A stretch of 64,000 bases of DNA from Phytoseiulus persimilis. Lineage: Eukaryota > Arthropoda > Arachnida > Mesostigmata > Phytoseiidae. The stretch covers positions 22,382,001 through 22,446,000 of the forward strand of contig CM075103.1 in the NCBI GenBank assembly GCA_037576195.1. The letters are read 5' to 3'. The stretch's first letter is position 1, and every line of letters starts with the position of its first letter. The notes under the pieces are model-generated. The model did not search any database. It was not told the DNA's origin and was given only the letters and a program-made list of their open reading frames with translations. This document shows positions 11,321 through 22,108 of the stretch, one piece after another. The position numbers and the translations under genes were made by a program.

Positions 11321-12035
11321 CTCTGTATGGAAACCTAAGCAATGAAATTGATGTCGACCGCGCACGAATGTGTAACACACCGATGTGGGCAGTGTTATCC
11401 TTCCGTAGTTCCGCGGTTGGGGTACTGGGGTCTGGGAACTTACTCCCCTACAGAACCGAGCATTCATTCTACCATCAGTCGGGCTCTATCAGTGAGAGCT
11501 TTGCAAGTCTTGGATGGAATGCATCTGAGGAATCAAAACACCCAGATGTGAGGGAACATGAATTCGAGCAGCAAAACCTTGTGTTCCCGCCCCGGTGTTG
11601 CCCACGAGATCCGCGAGAGCAGGTCCTCCATATTGAACCGCATTCTTTTTTGGTGCCATCGTGGACCGGTGGAGTTCCCGCAGGCGGGAGCTAATCTGAA
11701 TCGCGAAATCCCGCTGATTCGACAGCGCTTCTCGGAACACCTCTGCGCAATTTCGCGAGTTGCTCGAGCCCTGTTTCCTTCGTGATGGAGCGTCGATGCG
11801 GAGAAATGTGGTTAACTGGTACCAGTAAAATCTCATAGCATCCTGACTTCGCGCCCTTTGGAACCGACGGAGTGTTTGTTTGATTGCTTCGTGATCTGAA
11901 GCGAAAGGTGCGCTCATATGACTTCGTCCAGTGCAAATTTGTGAAGATCGAGTCTTCAGCTCGACTTTTCCAAATAGGAACGTATCCTTTCACTTCATTT
12001 GAGTGATCCTGTATGCGCTAAGTCTGCTGACCATA

Positions 12036-12200
12036 AATTTCAACTGGATCGAAAGGTCACTCAGGGTCGAAGCTCATGCGAAAAAAAATCTAAAAAAAGA
12101 GTCGCCTTTTTTATCGCCGAAAATATAAGTTTTTTTTTGGCCGACACTCCGATTTTTCTGTATCATCCTCCCTCCCTCCCAAGTTTTACAGGATCAAAAT
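12036..12200 (+). repeat. Left terminal inverted repeat, inner part
   Basis: Inverted match to about 13010-13130: CTGGATCGAAA, CACT(C/G)AG and a GTC-AAGC block, followed by A-rich and T-rich runs and a CTCCCTCCC-like stretch. The transposase remnant starts just inside it. Confidence 0.5.
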
Positions 12201-12227
12201 CTCCTAGCTCTACTGAGGCGTAATGAT

Positions 12228-12960
12228 GTGCTCATTGTCGATCGTGGCTTTCGGGATGCTGTGGCGGTGACACACAAGCGCGAGGTGGGCTCCAATATTG
12301 ATGCCCGCGATGCAGGGCAAGAGGAAACAGCTCCGTGCGATGAAGCCAATTTTCCGCGCCGAGTGACGGAGCTCCGTTGGGTTATCGAGGCAGTGCATGG
12401 TCGCGTTGCTCAGCGATATGAAATGCCGCATCACACCGTCGGCAACAGATTTCTACCGGAAGTCCGTTCGCTTCGCCGCGTTAAGGATTACCTGGACAGG
12501 TCTTCCGAGATCATCGATGTCGCAGAGGAAGTCCTTCGCGCAGAGTGGAAACGCGGACCGTTGGCTCTCGAGAGAATTTCCTCCACACAGCTCTCTGACT
12601 TCCCGGAGCTGACGAGGGACCACCTACTGCTTCTGACTTCCGGACCACACCGAACCAATTTGGCTTCATCCTACTTGGCCGAAGCGATGGACGACGAGAA
12701 CAACGTCAACATGACGTTCATCAAAGAAGCACCTACCATAGTTCATCTCGAAATCCGGTAGCATCACAGCGAACGCACAACTTATCGCGTCTATATTGAC
12801 CACGAGCCCGGGAGAGACAGCGTATAAGGGATCCGACGCTACTGGTGCCCCAACGGAGCCCGAACGCGGCCTCAGTCGTCTACCCAGCCCATGCGAGGCA
12901 CTTCCTTCAGGTGTGCGCCCAGCGGAAGCGTTGACCGATATTTTCATACCCTCAGAGTGA
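12228..12960 (+). pseudogene. DDE superfamily transposase, C-terminal remnant
   Basis: A 177-codon frame starts with VDRGFRD, which matches the third block (second Asp) of DDE_Tnp_4-type transposases, followed by TELRWVIEAVHGR, the region carrying the catalytic Glu. After the stop near 12759 the sequence still resembles the usual C-terminus of these proteins (YRVYI and a cysteine-containing segment) in shifted frames. The N-terminal half, including the first Asp, is missing, so it cannot be active. It lies between long inverted repeats and was presumably their transposase. Exact superfamily (Harbinger-like, ISL2EU-like or other) is uncertain. Confidence 0.6.
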
Positions 12961-13009
12961 GACACAGGCTCAGAAGAGAGTCATGCTTGAGGACGAAGAT
13001 CACGTATTT

Positions 13010-13364
13010 CGTGGAAACCATCGCGGGCGTTTTTTTTTCCGGATGGGAGGGGGAGAAAAAAAAAGCTCCTCTTTTTTTTGGAGTTTTTCAGCATAAGCTT
13101 TGACTCTCAGTGAGTTTTCGATCCAGCTCAATTCCAGAGTGCGCGCTCGATGCTATCTGTCTACGCCTCTGTCTCGAATTCATCGATTTTAAAGGTAAGC
13201 GTCCATTTTGGATCCGAACGACATGTGGCCATCCGATAGCTCTCTTCTTGAGCTTTCTAAAAATAACTCGTTCGGCCGAAACCCATCTCCGAGCCGAGAT
13301 ATGAGCCTTCGAAGCTGACCGATTTTCGTGGAAAGTCCAAGTGGCCATTAATGGTCGAGACCCT
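13010..13364 (-). repeat. Right terminal inverted repeat
   Basis: Full inverted counterpart of the two left-hand parts (10507-10777 and 12036-12200). The minus strand is open for 86 codons (13088-13348), but the left repeat shows no conserved frame, so I do not regard it as coding. Confidence 0.6.
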
Positions 13365-14204
13365 TCGCAGGTCCGCCTCCTCGTCCGGCTCCAGGCAATA
13401 TGTCCGCCGGAACAATGTGCGTTTCTCGCAAAAATAATGTCCGGTCATGGAGGAACTCTGCTGATGATATGATCTCAGAAATGGTTCGCATTTCACGATA
13501 CGGTTTGAGAACCCTTTATCTGAGAGTGGTTCCGCATTCCATGTCATACGCGATTCCGAGATTTGCTTCCGCGCCTGGCATCGGGGAAGCAGTTCCAGCT
13601 GTTTAGTCTGGGAATCCCTGAGTCGGTCGAATTTTTGACTCGCTCGGCTCGCCGCTGAGTTCGCGATGCATAGCGATTCGTTCCCTGAGGACGGTGTTAA
13701 CAACGCTGAGGAGCTTCATCGATCACGGTGTGTGGCAGAGAATATTTCAGATGGACACCTCTTTATCGACTCCCGGACCATTTGAATTGAAGCTCCGATC
13801 CCACTTGCGGTTGTTTGAGCTATTGTAGCTACCGATACGGAAGGAACCTTGGGAAGTATTCCTGAGACGGGATTCCAAAAGCCTTTCGGGGTGGTGCGGT
13901 AATTATTTTCCCGCACTCCATACTCCGAAAATGATGTCTACTCGGGGGTACATTCCGGAGAGTACAGTTGCGAGGACCTTCTCTAATCAGAGGGGAATGG
14001 CCAAAAAAATTCTGCCGGGAATACCGCCTCGTGGAGCCTGTACTCCAAACATTGTGATGGATCCCATACCCCAACATGAACGGATCCGCCTTCCTCACGA
14101 ACTTTCACAGGCCCCCAGGTCCTTCAACTCCAGGTGCTCGTATCAGACTGACGGTGCGCCTCTTGTAGAATTTTGTTGCTCGGTTCTCCCTTGCAAACTT
14201 CAGT

Positions 14205-14519
14205 TTGCGAAATTCCGGAATGCTTCTTGAGACAAATCTCGAGAATGAAGAGGGACTGCGAAAGAAGCAGTACACCATGGGTGAGGTGAGAAAGCGTGGC
14301 AGAACAGATGATCCCTCAACCAAGGGGGTTCTCAACGTACGCGGCCCGAAAGCTCTCCTTCTTGTTTTGTGGCGCACTCACATGAAGATGCTGGTATCTC
14401 GAATCAATGATCGGATGAAGAGAGATGAATTCCCGAGTCAAATGCGGTATGGTTTTGGAACAGGGCGGCGAAGGGCTGATAGCTTATTGATCCTGACCCC
14501 AGCGATCGAATTCTCCTGA
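14205..14519 (+). pseudogene. Possible non-LTR reverse transcriptase fragment
   Basis: The 104-codon frame contains a segment (KMLVSRIND followed by RYGFGTGRRRADSLL) that resembles RT domain 2/3 of non-LTR elements, where FGFRKGR-type motifs precede a leucine pair. The rest is unrecognisable and the frame ends where gypsy-like sequence begins. It may belong to the same decayed element as 17330-18782, split by the gypsy element, but that is inference. Confidence 0.4.
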
Positions 14520-15062
14520 AGGCAATCAGAAGGTCCAATATGTTGTTCCCCTCACCGGGCCAGAGCGGGTCAACTGGAACGAACTCTGTTGTCGACGGGT
14601 CGAAACAGCCCCAAAAGAGTAGAAAACACGACAACATCAGGAGGTATCAGCACGATGCTTTTGAGCAGCGGAACACTCATAGCGATAGCGAGGCGGCGTA
14701 TGCAAGAGGAGAGTGACTACTTCAATGTTCATTACCCGAGAGCGCAAGTCAACGCGGTTGAGACGACAGAAGTGGAGGCCCTCACGTGAATGAGGAAGTT
14801 CCAATGAAGTACACGCGGGCACTCCTTGGATTACTTAACGAGAATCGCAGCGTCACTGCAAAATCGATGGAGAAAATAGGGAGGACAGATTGCAACGAGT
14901 TCGATATAAAAAAGGTTCCAGGTAGTAGCCCTGTACGGTGTGAACCATTTCGGAAGGCAGTGGTGGAAAGATAATCATTGAGAGACATTCCCAAACAGAT
15001 GAAGGAGGCCGACATGATCAAAGAGTCGCACTCAGCATTTGCTCCGCCCTATATGTTAGTGC

Positions 15063-15801
15063 GTGAGCCGCAAAATTCCTGAAGAATGGTTATCGACTTC
15101 CTTAACTCCTGAAGGATTTTTAGAACCCACCGTGATGATGATGAGACTCTCAGGCGCTCCTAGGTGCTTTCAGGAGTTGATGATGAAAGTGAGACCGAGT
15201 GTAGGAAACAGCCAAGTTCATCCTCTTCCAGATGATTCGATTGTGGCGTCAAACGGGCACCAAGAGCACCTAGGACAGATCGAACGAATATTTGAAGCAC
15301 TGAGGAAGGCAGGCTTTAGAATCGAATTTAGCAAATGCCTGTTTTTCATGGAAGAGATGGAGTTATTTGGATTCAAAGTGTCTAGACATGGAATTGGACC
15401 GGGAAGCAAGAAATCAATGGCAGTACACGAGTTCCTGAAACCCAGGAATCTGCATGAGGCTCGGAGATTCCTGGGATTGACCAGTTTCTTTCGAAGATTC
15501 ATTCACGGTCATGCGACCATCCAGAACCTCTCACTGCTTTGCTGAAGAAGAACGCCGAGATTTCGTGGAGAGGCATTGTGACTACTCATTCAGTGCGCTA
15601 GAAGAAGCCCTGGTTGAGGAGCCCATTCTGAAGCATTCCGACCCAAAGAGGGTAAATCAGCTACGTACAGATGCCAGCGGTGTAGGGTTGGGAGCGATTC
15701 TCCTCTGGAAGGCAGATGGCGACTTCACATGGTCTACGCGTCTAAAACTTTCGGATACACAGAAACTTACCACTCGAAGCCGATGCAAGCGAAAGTACTA
15801 A
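15063..15801 (+). pseudogene. Ty3/gypsy reverse transcriptase and RNase H
   Basis: Two overlapping frames (15063-15545 and 15511-15801) give the distal RT and the start of RNase H. The YLDD-type catalytic position is degenerate: the frame reads HPLPDDSIVASN where LDDI/V is expected. The RNase H first Asp is present in RTDASG. A frameshift near 15530 separates the domains. Confidence 0.8.
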
Positions 15802-15834
15802 AATTGATGACAGAGCAAAACGGGACGTCCAATC

Positions 15835-16985
15835 ATGACGCGATCTATGATTCAAGCAGTTGATCCGGGAATCTGGAGACGAATTAGACTACTGGAGAGG
15901 CCGAAGTCGGGACGAACTCTCAAGGAGAGAAGGATTTCCGAAGGGTTCCAACTGAAGCAAGGCATCTTATACAAATCGGTCGATAAGAAGCCGTCATTTG
16001 GCGTTCCGAGGCACTTGAGAAAGTACATGGCGGTGGTGGCACATGATAAGGCAGGCCATCACGGAAGAGACAAAACGCTAGTTATACTCAAATCAGACAG
16101 TCCCACTGGTTCTCGAGGATGAGGGAGGAATTCATTCCGTGATTCCGTATAAGGAAAAATGATCCCGCCCAGATTCATACCCCAGATGTCCTTGATGTAG
16201 CGATATTGGTTGTGTTTCCCATGGCTCGCCGTGAGTACCGGATACCGGATGCCCGAATATCTCGGCGGACTTATTTGAAATTCCTTTCCCGTGATTCCGT
16301 ATCACGAATTTATTTTCCCGTAATTCCGTATTATGGGTTTCATTTTCCGTAATTCCGTAATCAGTGATGTCTGATTTCAACAGATGATTGTATTGGTGGG
16401 TGGCTTGTCCGAATTCGTGGTCATAGAGGCAACAAGGACCACAAACTCTGCGGTAGGTATCAAGATTCTAAAGAGGTGTTCAGGCAGCATGGGAATCCGG
16501 ACCGAGGACCGAGTGGTAGGAGGACGAAGCACTCGGTGCGTCAAATATCGATCTCGACAATAAGGCCGAACCTGAATGGAGAGGCGGAGGGGATGGTGGA
16601 GGATGTCACCAGATTATCGAGCGCAATCAGCGAGAAACCAGACAAGTCAGATTGGGCATCAAAAGTCACAACTTCCCAAATGATGATCAACAGAGCACCA
16701 TCGAGAACAACCGGAACGTCGTCATTCGAGATAGTTCATGGGTACATGCCGAGACTTGAAGGGTTCGCACAAGTTGTGGAAACCGAACAAGACCAAGCCT
16801 GGACACCGGCGGATGAAGTTCAGCAACGAATTCTGAGTCAAATTCTCAAGAAACAGGCAGAATACTCCATGTATTACAACGGAGAGCGTCACGTTCACGC
16901 AGTTCGATACTCGGTGAGGGATGTCGTGGTGGTTTCAAGACCCCCAGTTCACACAGGGAGAACCACAAAGCTCCAACCTAAGTAG
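15835..16985 (+). pseudogene. Ty3/gypsy integrase, interrupted
   Basis: The zinc-binding HHCC region is at 15835-16122 and the remainder of the core plus C-terminal domain resumes at about 16476 (HGNPDRGPSGRRT, corresponding to the family GNPDR-ISDRGT block). About 230 bp of repeat-bearing sequence lies between. The catalytic triad is incomplete. Confidence 0.75.
16132..16365. repeat. Insertion carrying four ATTCCGTAATTCCGTA-like units
   Basis: Short imperfect copies of TTCCGTGATTCCGTAT / TTCCGTAATTCCGTAA lie at about 16134-16150, 16286-16302, 16315-16331 and 16345-16360, one at the left edge and three clustered at the right edge. The block interrupts the gypsy integrase frame after MREEFI. 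Its nature (MITE, satellite fragment or other insertion) is not determined. Confidence 0.5.
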
Positions 16986-17329
16986 GGAGGGCCTCCGGTG
17001 GTAACCGAAGTGATGCCGAGAGACAAAATGGAAGAACAAGAAGAAAAACATGTAACAACGAGAGACGTGGAAGAGCTGTAGGTTCTACTCGAGGAGTGCA
17101 AACTCGAAACGACAGAGTCGGGATGGGAAGAGACCCCAAAGCAGGTGGACTTGAATGCTGCGATTTTCATTGAGGTTGAAGAAACGATGCACGAGGACGA
17201 GACGGAACTAGAAGCGGAATCACCGGAGGAAGATGATACCATGAGATGATGATGAGGCCAGCGTATACAGTGCGATTCGTGAAGATGAGCGCACCCCATT
17301 CAATCACAATTTCCAGGGAAAAACATCAC

Positions 17330-18782
17330 TTCTGCTTTCGCTAACCCTGGGGCCAAGATCTGTGCTCAAGGCAAGAACTACTATCCTTTGAGCGAGGAAG
17401 AAGCTTTCGCTACAATTTCAAGTGGTCATCACAAAGTGGTGGATCGCACCTTGGTGACACAGCTGAAACAGTTCTTCGAAGAGAACAACCTCTTGTTTGA
17501 AAACCAGTTCGGATACGGCGAAGGTAGGAGAACAGAGCAGTCATCAAAACTGTAGAACAGATACGAAGCGGTTTAGACAACAAGAATGTGTGCGGCGCTT
17601 CGCTCATTGACATGAAGAAAGCTTTCGATTCTGTGAGAAAAGACGTCATCATGGCCAGGACAGAAGCATACGGAGTAGGAGACCGAGCTCTGAAGTTGCT
17701 GGACTCATACATGGTAAACAGGAAGCAATGTCTTGAGGTTGAGGGAACTAAATCACCATTCATAACTGTGAAACTTGGGGTGCCACGAGGAAGTGTTTAT
17801 GGACCTTTCTCACAGTCATCAACGATCTTTCTTCTCTGAGTAAAGGCGGAGTGATCATATTTGACGACACAAGTGTCATCTACGAAGCGGAAAACTATGT
17901 CGAGAGAATATCATGCAAACGGATCTCGTTGAGATCCAGAAATGGTGCGCAGTAAATCGACTGACACTAAACCTTCAGAAGACACAATACATGATATTCT
18001 CGGGCAGAAGGGAAACCGCGCCGGAACTATGTGTAAAACTGGATGGCCGGCAGATAGAAGAAGTTCTGGTAAGGCTGCACGGTGGATGAATGCCTCAGTG
18101 CATCTGAGCACATCAGACAGCTAAGGAGCAAACTTCAGAAAAGTATCTACGTGTGCAAAACCCCCTGCAGGACGACGGGGTATGCCTCAGCAAAGCTGCT
18201 CTACAATGCATAAATCCACTCTGACCTAACTCACTGTGCGGGGTTTTGGTGTATGGCGGCGAAAAGCGACCCGAACAAACTCCGCACCATTCAACGAAGG
18301 GCTATACGGGCTATGTTCCACAACAGGGCAGAATAGAACACCCATGGAAACATCAGTGTACTGCGACTCCCACTGGCCCTTCCGTAGGAGGTCTGCAAGT
18401 TTCCACATGAGCAAATCACCGGAGTGGGACCGAGGGTTCTGAATCTGAGGATGCCCGGGCGGAGAGAAACACGCGGGCAAGTGGATCAAGACTGATCTTG
18501 CTTGAAAGGCGAAATACAATATTGGGTCAAAACGCTTCCCATGTCAAGGCGGCCAAGGTGTGGAATTGTCTTCCGGCAGAGCTCAGACAAATCGACTCGA
18601 GTCCCCTTCTCAAGAGGAAACTTGAGGAATACCTATCTCAGAATGTTATTGACAGACTGAAATTCTTCTGGGGTGGGACTCATGTAAACGAGAGAAAAAC
18701 AACTCCCCCTGTAAAGAACGTCATCCGCAGGACAACACTATCCCCACTCGGCAAGATAATGTCCGCGGTTCTACGTTTGTAA
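17330..18782 (+). pseudogene. Decayed jockey/CR1-like non-LTR retrotransposon RT
   Basis: RT pieces occur in order across several frames: a LFENQFGYGEGRRTEQ block near 17490-17540; the catalytic region at 17588-17839 (SLIDMKKAFDSV, then KLGVPRGSVYGP); a degenerate DDTS catalytic site near 17860; a thumb segment near 17930-18000 (NRLTLNLQKTQYMIF); and a 3' end at 18498-18782 with the typical KVWNCLPAELR and KRKLEEYL segments. Frameshifts and stops throughout show it is dead. Confidence 0.75.
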
Positions 18783-19011
18783 AGTTACGCGCCGTAAATT
18801 ACCCAATGCCATACCGTAGGGAAAATAAACTAAGTGTTGTTGTTATCAAAAAAATGTTTCGATTTTTTCGACTGCGAGGATCTTGGGAACACTTCCATCG
18901 TGGCTCATGGAGACGAGCTGGAAGCGGATTCGGGACCCTCCGAAGGGAGCCTCAGCAAGTGCCGGACCTCTTTTTCGATTTTCGAATATCGCTCCGAGAA
19001 GTTCGTCAGAA

Positions 19012-20304
19012 ATGGGACGAGGGAAACAACTGTCAGAGAGGGAGAAAGGCAAGATCGAAGCATTCTCGAGTGTTGAAATGAGCGTTCGAGATGTGTCAAG
19101 GAAGCTCAAGCGATCACAATGCGTCATTCGACGGTTCTCGAGAGATCCTCAGTCTTACGGGACGCGTAAGAGTCCCAGTCGGCAAAAGGAAGCAAGTGAA
19201 AGGGATCGGCGTCGTGTCGTAAAGTGTGCTTCTAACTCTACGATGGGTTGTTGCAAGATGAAAAATCTATTGGGGCTTTATGTTAGTCCATCCACCGTGT
19301 TGCGTATACCCAACCAGGACGAGCGTATCTTACGCTCGAATATGAACAAAGTTCCGCGACTCACGATCGATCACAGAGCACATAGGATGGAATTCGGGCG
19401 CTTGAAAATGACGAGCTCGACTCCAAACGGCGATAAGTCCATTTTTGTCAAATTCCGGATTTCGATTGATATATTGATATGACGAGCTTTTCGAAGTGCT
19501 CTACATTAGGCTCTTCGTGTTTCTGCCTATCTGATCCCGCAGCTCTACCGTGATCATGCGCTCACAGCTTTCACCAGAATGAAAAAACGATTTTCTCGAA
19601 ATAATCAAAAATGGACTTATCGCCGTTTGGAGTCGAGCTCGTCATATGACAACAGACTGGCGCATGGCAAGTATCTTAGAAACTATCGCTAATTCTTGGG
19701 TCGCAAGTTTGTAAGGGAGGATTGTCAAAACGTTTTGCGTGTGCAGGTAATATTCAGTGATGAAAAAAAGTTCAATCTGGACGGTCCCGATGCTCTAACT
19801 GGATGCTGGCATGACTTGCGGAAAGAGGGACGGTTCTTCTCAAGGAGAAATTTCGGTGGTGGATCTCTGATGGTTTGGGGAGTGTTCAGTTCTCTCGGGA
19901 AATTGGAACTTTCGTTTCCTTCTACAAAAATGAACAGCGAGGAGTATCAAGAAGTTCTTCAGGGCTCTCTGGTGCCTGTTTGAGGCTTCACAACGATCGT
20001 GAATTTATTTTCCACCAAGATAATGCCTCGATCCACGTCAGTAAGAGTAGTATTACATGGTTTAAGGAAGAACGGATAAGTTTGTTGGACTGGCCAGCGC
20101 GTTCACTCGTAAATTTCTGGGGCATACTCGTAAGGGAAGTTTACTCAGGAAATCGTCAATTCGATTCGAAGCAGCAGCTTGAGTCAGCGACCCGGGCGGC
20201 TTGGGTCTAGCATTGAACCCTCTGTCATAGAGAATCTGATCGAGAGTATGAGAAATCGGATCTTCCTGTTGATTAAAGAAGAGGGCAATACCATTCCTCA
20301 TTGA
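19012..20304 (+). pseudogene. Tc1/mariner-family transposase, broken
   Basis: From ATG at 19012 the frame encodes the paired helix-turn-helix DNA-binding region of Tc1 transposases (KLSEREKGKIEAF, SVRDVSRKLKRS, SPSRQKEASERDRRRV). It is interrupted after the HRMEFGRLKM-type block by a 238-bp MITE. The catalytic domain resumes with FSDEKKFNLDGPD (first/second Asp region), GGGSLMVWG, then, after frameshifts, the QDNA-IH block, an LLDWPA segment and the WGILVR segment, ending near 20302 in a short ENLIESMRNRIF-type tail. Stops and frameshifts after 19980 inactivate it. I did not find convincing terminal inverted repeats for the host element. Confidence 0.85.
19408..19645. mobile_element. 238-bp MITE with 40-bp perfect terminal inverted repeats
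   Basis: The left end (ATGACGAGCTCGACTCC..., 19408-19447) is the exact reverse complement of the right end (19606-19645) over 40 bp. It carries no coding sequence and splits the Tc1 transposase between LKM and TTDWR. ATGAC stands at both outer junctions (19408-19412 and 19646-19650), so a 5-bp target duplication is possible. The duplication overlaps the terminal bases, so the exact edge is ambiguous by five bases. Joining the flanks restores the transposase frame. Confidence 0.88.
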
Positions 20305-21170
20305 CCGACATCCCTCGAGACCAGATGAGCTATTCCAACACACTGAATTTTCTGGTTTTCTTGAGAAGTCGTATCTTTTTCACGCAGAAGAATATTAAGA
20401 ATCATCAATGAAAATCCCCAGATTATCCCGTTCTCGCCTCACGTGGGTCGGATGTCATAATTTTGCGAAGAGATCGCGATGTAGACGTCGTTGGAGTGTC
20501 TTGACCGTATTTTTTACATTATTCTGAGGAAATCTGGGGTGCGCCTATTATGATGAAGCGCACTGTGGGCGGACACAGCACACCCCTCAAACTGGGAGAG
20601 AATTAATTCAACAGGATCAAGTCATGGCAGGCTCAGTTCAAGGGAGGTATCCGAAATGATGTAAATGAAAGACAAGAAGACGAAACTGGTCAGTTCAGAA
20701 TGTTGAGTTCATCGTGAGGAAACGACCTCGGGACCGATGAGGGCATCCATCAAGAGCGTGGCCGAGATAGGCAGACAATAGATCACGTAAGTGTAGGTAC
20801 TTAGACTGTAGGGTCGCGAAATTATCCAAAGAAGTGTGGTTTGATTTCACTGGAATAGGTTCTTGATTTACCGGAATACCTAGGGTGTAATGAGGACATT
20901 CACCGGTAGCTGTGAAGGGGTGTCAGGGGCAAAAGAGCTTATTGGAGGGAAAAATTGCCAGACACGCGCTCAGTGAGGAGCGTATCCATCAGATCGCAGG
21001 GAGGGAAGCCTTAAACATCTCTCGCTCCCCTTGAAGTCCAGTTTCTCGCTTTCCGCGCTGTGCACAGAGACCTCATACACTCCGAGTCTCTCGGAATCAG
21101 GAGAGGGGTCCTGGTCGGGGAAACGGGTTCGGGGAAACGGGAGGACACCTCACACAGACAACCATTCGAA
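20305..21170. other. Non-coding spacer before duplication copy 2
   Basis: Only short frames, no domain signature and no repeat that I could match elsewhere in the window. Confidence 0.5.
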
Positions 21171-22108
21171 CGATGATTCACGATGGGATATAATTTTTTC
21201 CAACGAATGCTAGGAGAAACACGAATTCTTCTCGATTCCTTGTTAGCTCCTGTTGGCGCCGAAGCGTGAGGAGTGAAAGCTTCAGTATTGCTCGAAATTA
21301 AGAAGAATCGTTCGGATATCTGACGTGTCCGAATGAATCGTGACTCGAAAGAGGAAAGTTGTGGCAAGCTCTCCTTCATTCACATGCCTAAACCGTCTGT
21401 CAGCGTTGAGATAGACTTCGAGAGAGTAGCCTGCCATGGCCCCAGTCTTTTGGATTAGGCATTCGCCGCTGATCCATAACCTTAGGTCTGCGGATAGGGA
21501 GTTTTCGCTAAAGTTGCCCTCCGTATCAAGTTTGAGAGCTCTATTTCGCGGCGAATCTTGTTCCATGGGGTTTGACGCCGCTGGAATTCTCGCTGTCTCC
21601 TGGCTCGCCGTGATACACCGCTATCGGTCCTGATCCGGCTAGAGCGGTCTTGGATTAACAATCGACGGTGTCCGATATCGAGCCCGAAGTGCGAAAATCA
21701 GAATGGCGATTCCTCAAGCGGTATAATAAGCGATCAAAATATCGGTATTCGCAAAACCGGTTAGTCATACTCGAATCGATGAGAAACCGTGACACGTTGT
21801 CAAATTATCCTTGTGAGGCCAAGCGTGTTCTTTGTTGCGTGTTGAAGAGCTGGTCAAGCACAATTCGGCGAGGAATCGGAGTTTCGAACTTGCAGATCAA
21901 TGAGCATCCCAGTCTCTGCGGGATCCTCTCGCATCAGCTGACGCTTCCATCGCAGCTAGAAATACGCATGACGACTCAACACGAGCGAAAATCCGCTTAT
22001 CTCTTAGGCTCAACTCGAAACTCTCATATCGGGCGATGTTAAGATCCAGCCAGTCAAACTCGACTGTGATGCTCCCGTTATTGGTGTACCACGGAGTGGA
22101 GCTAGACC

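Larger units (their letters stand above)
10507..13364. mobile_element. Decayed DNA transposon with long terminal inverted repeats and a DDE transposase remnant
   Basis: The left outer end (from about 10507, AGGGTCTCGGCCATT) matches the reverse complement of the right outer end (to about 13364). Similarity continues inward: 10565-10777 on the plus strand aligns with 13130-13330 on the minus strand, and 12036-12200 with 13010-13130. The left repeat is thus split by about 1.26 kb of foreign sequence (10778-12035) that contains an RT fragment. The two repeats, each about 300-400 bp, bracket the transposase fragment at 12228-12960. I could not identify a target-site duplication. The element is absent from the second copy of the segmental duplication, so it inserted after that duplication or was lost there. 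Confidence 0.6.
3718..13930. repeat. Segmental duplication, copy 1 (contains NPC1 copy 1)
   Basis: Blocks of this interval match 21171-30040 in the same order and orientation: about 3718-4935 with 21171-22108, the NPC1 ORF, 8653-9000 with 25826-26065, 9020-9560 with 27925-28450, and 13470-13830 with 29610-30030. Non-coding blocks look roughly 75-90% identical by eye, with many indels. The stretch 10507-13364 is a transposon insertion absent from copy 2. Shared flanks on both sides show that the pair arose by DNA-level duplication and not by two retropositions. Confidence 0.85.
14640..17250 (+). mobile_element. Decayed Ty3/gypsy retrotransposon, pol region
   Basis: Fragments of a gypsy pol occur in the right order. 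The RT N-terminus is near 14786-14974, with a PVRCEPFRKA-like primer-grip segment. The RT palm and thumb lie at 15063-15545 (IVASNGHQEHL, RKAGFRIEFSKC, RRFLGLTSFFRRFI). RNase H follows at 15511-15801 (RTDASGVGLGAIL), the integrase H2C2 zinc-binding region at 15835-16122 (HHGRDKT) and the integrase core/C-terminus at 16476-16985, ending VVVVSRPPVHTGRTTKLQPK. Multiple frameshifts, stop codons and a 230-bp insertion at about 16132-16370 break it. No LTR pair was found. An acidic tail continues to about 17250. Confidence 0.85.
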
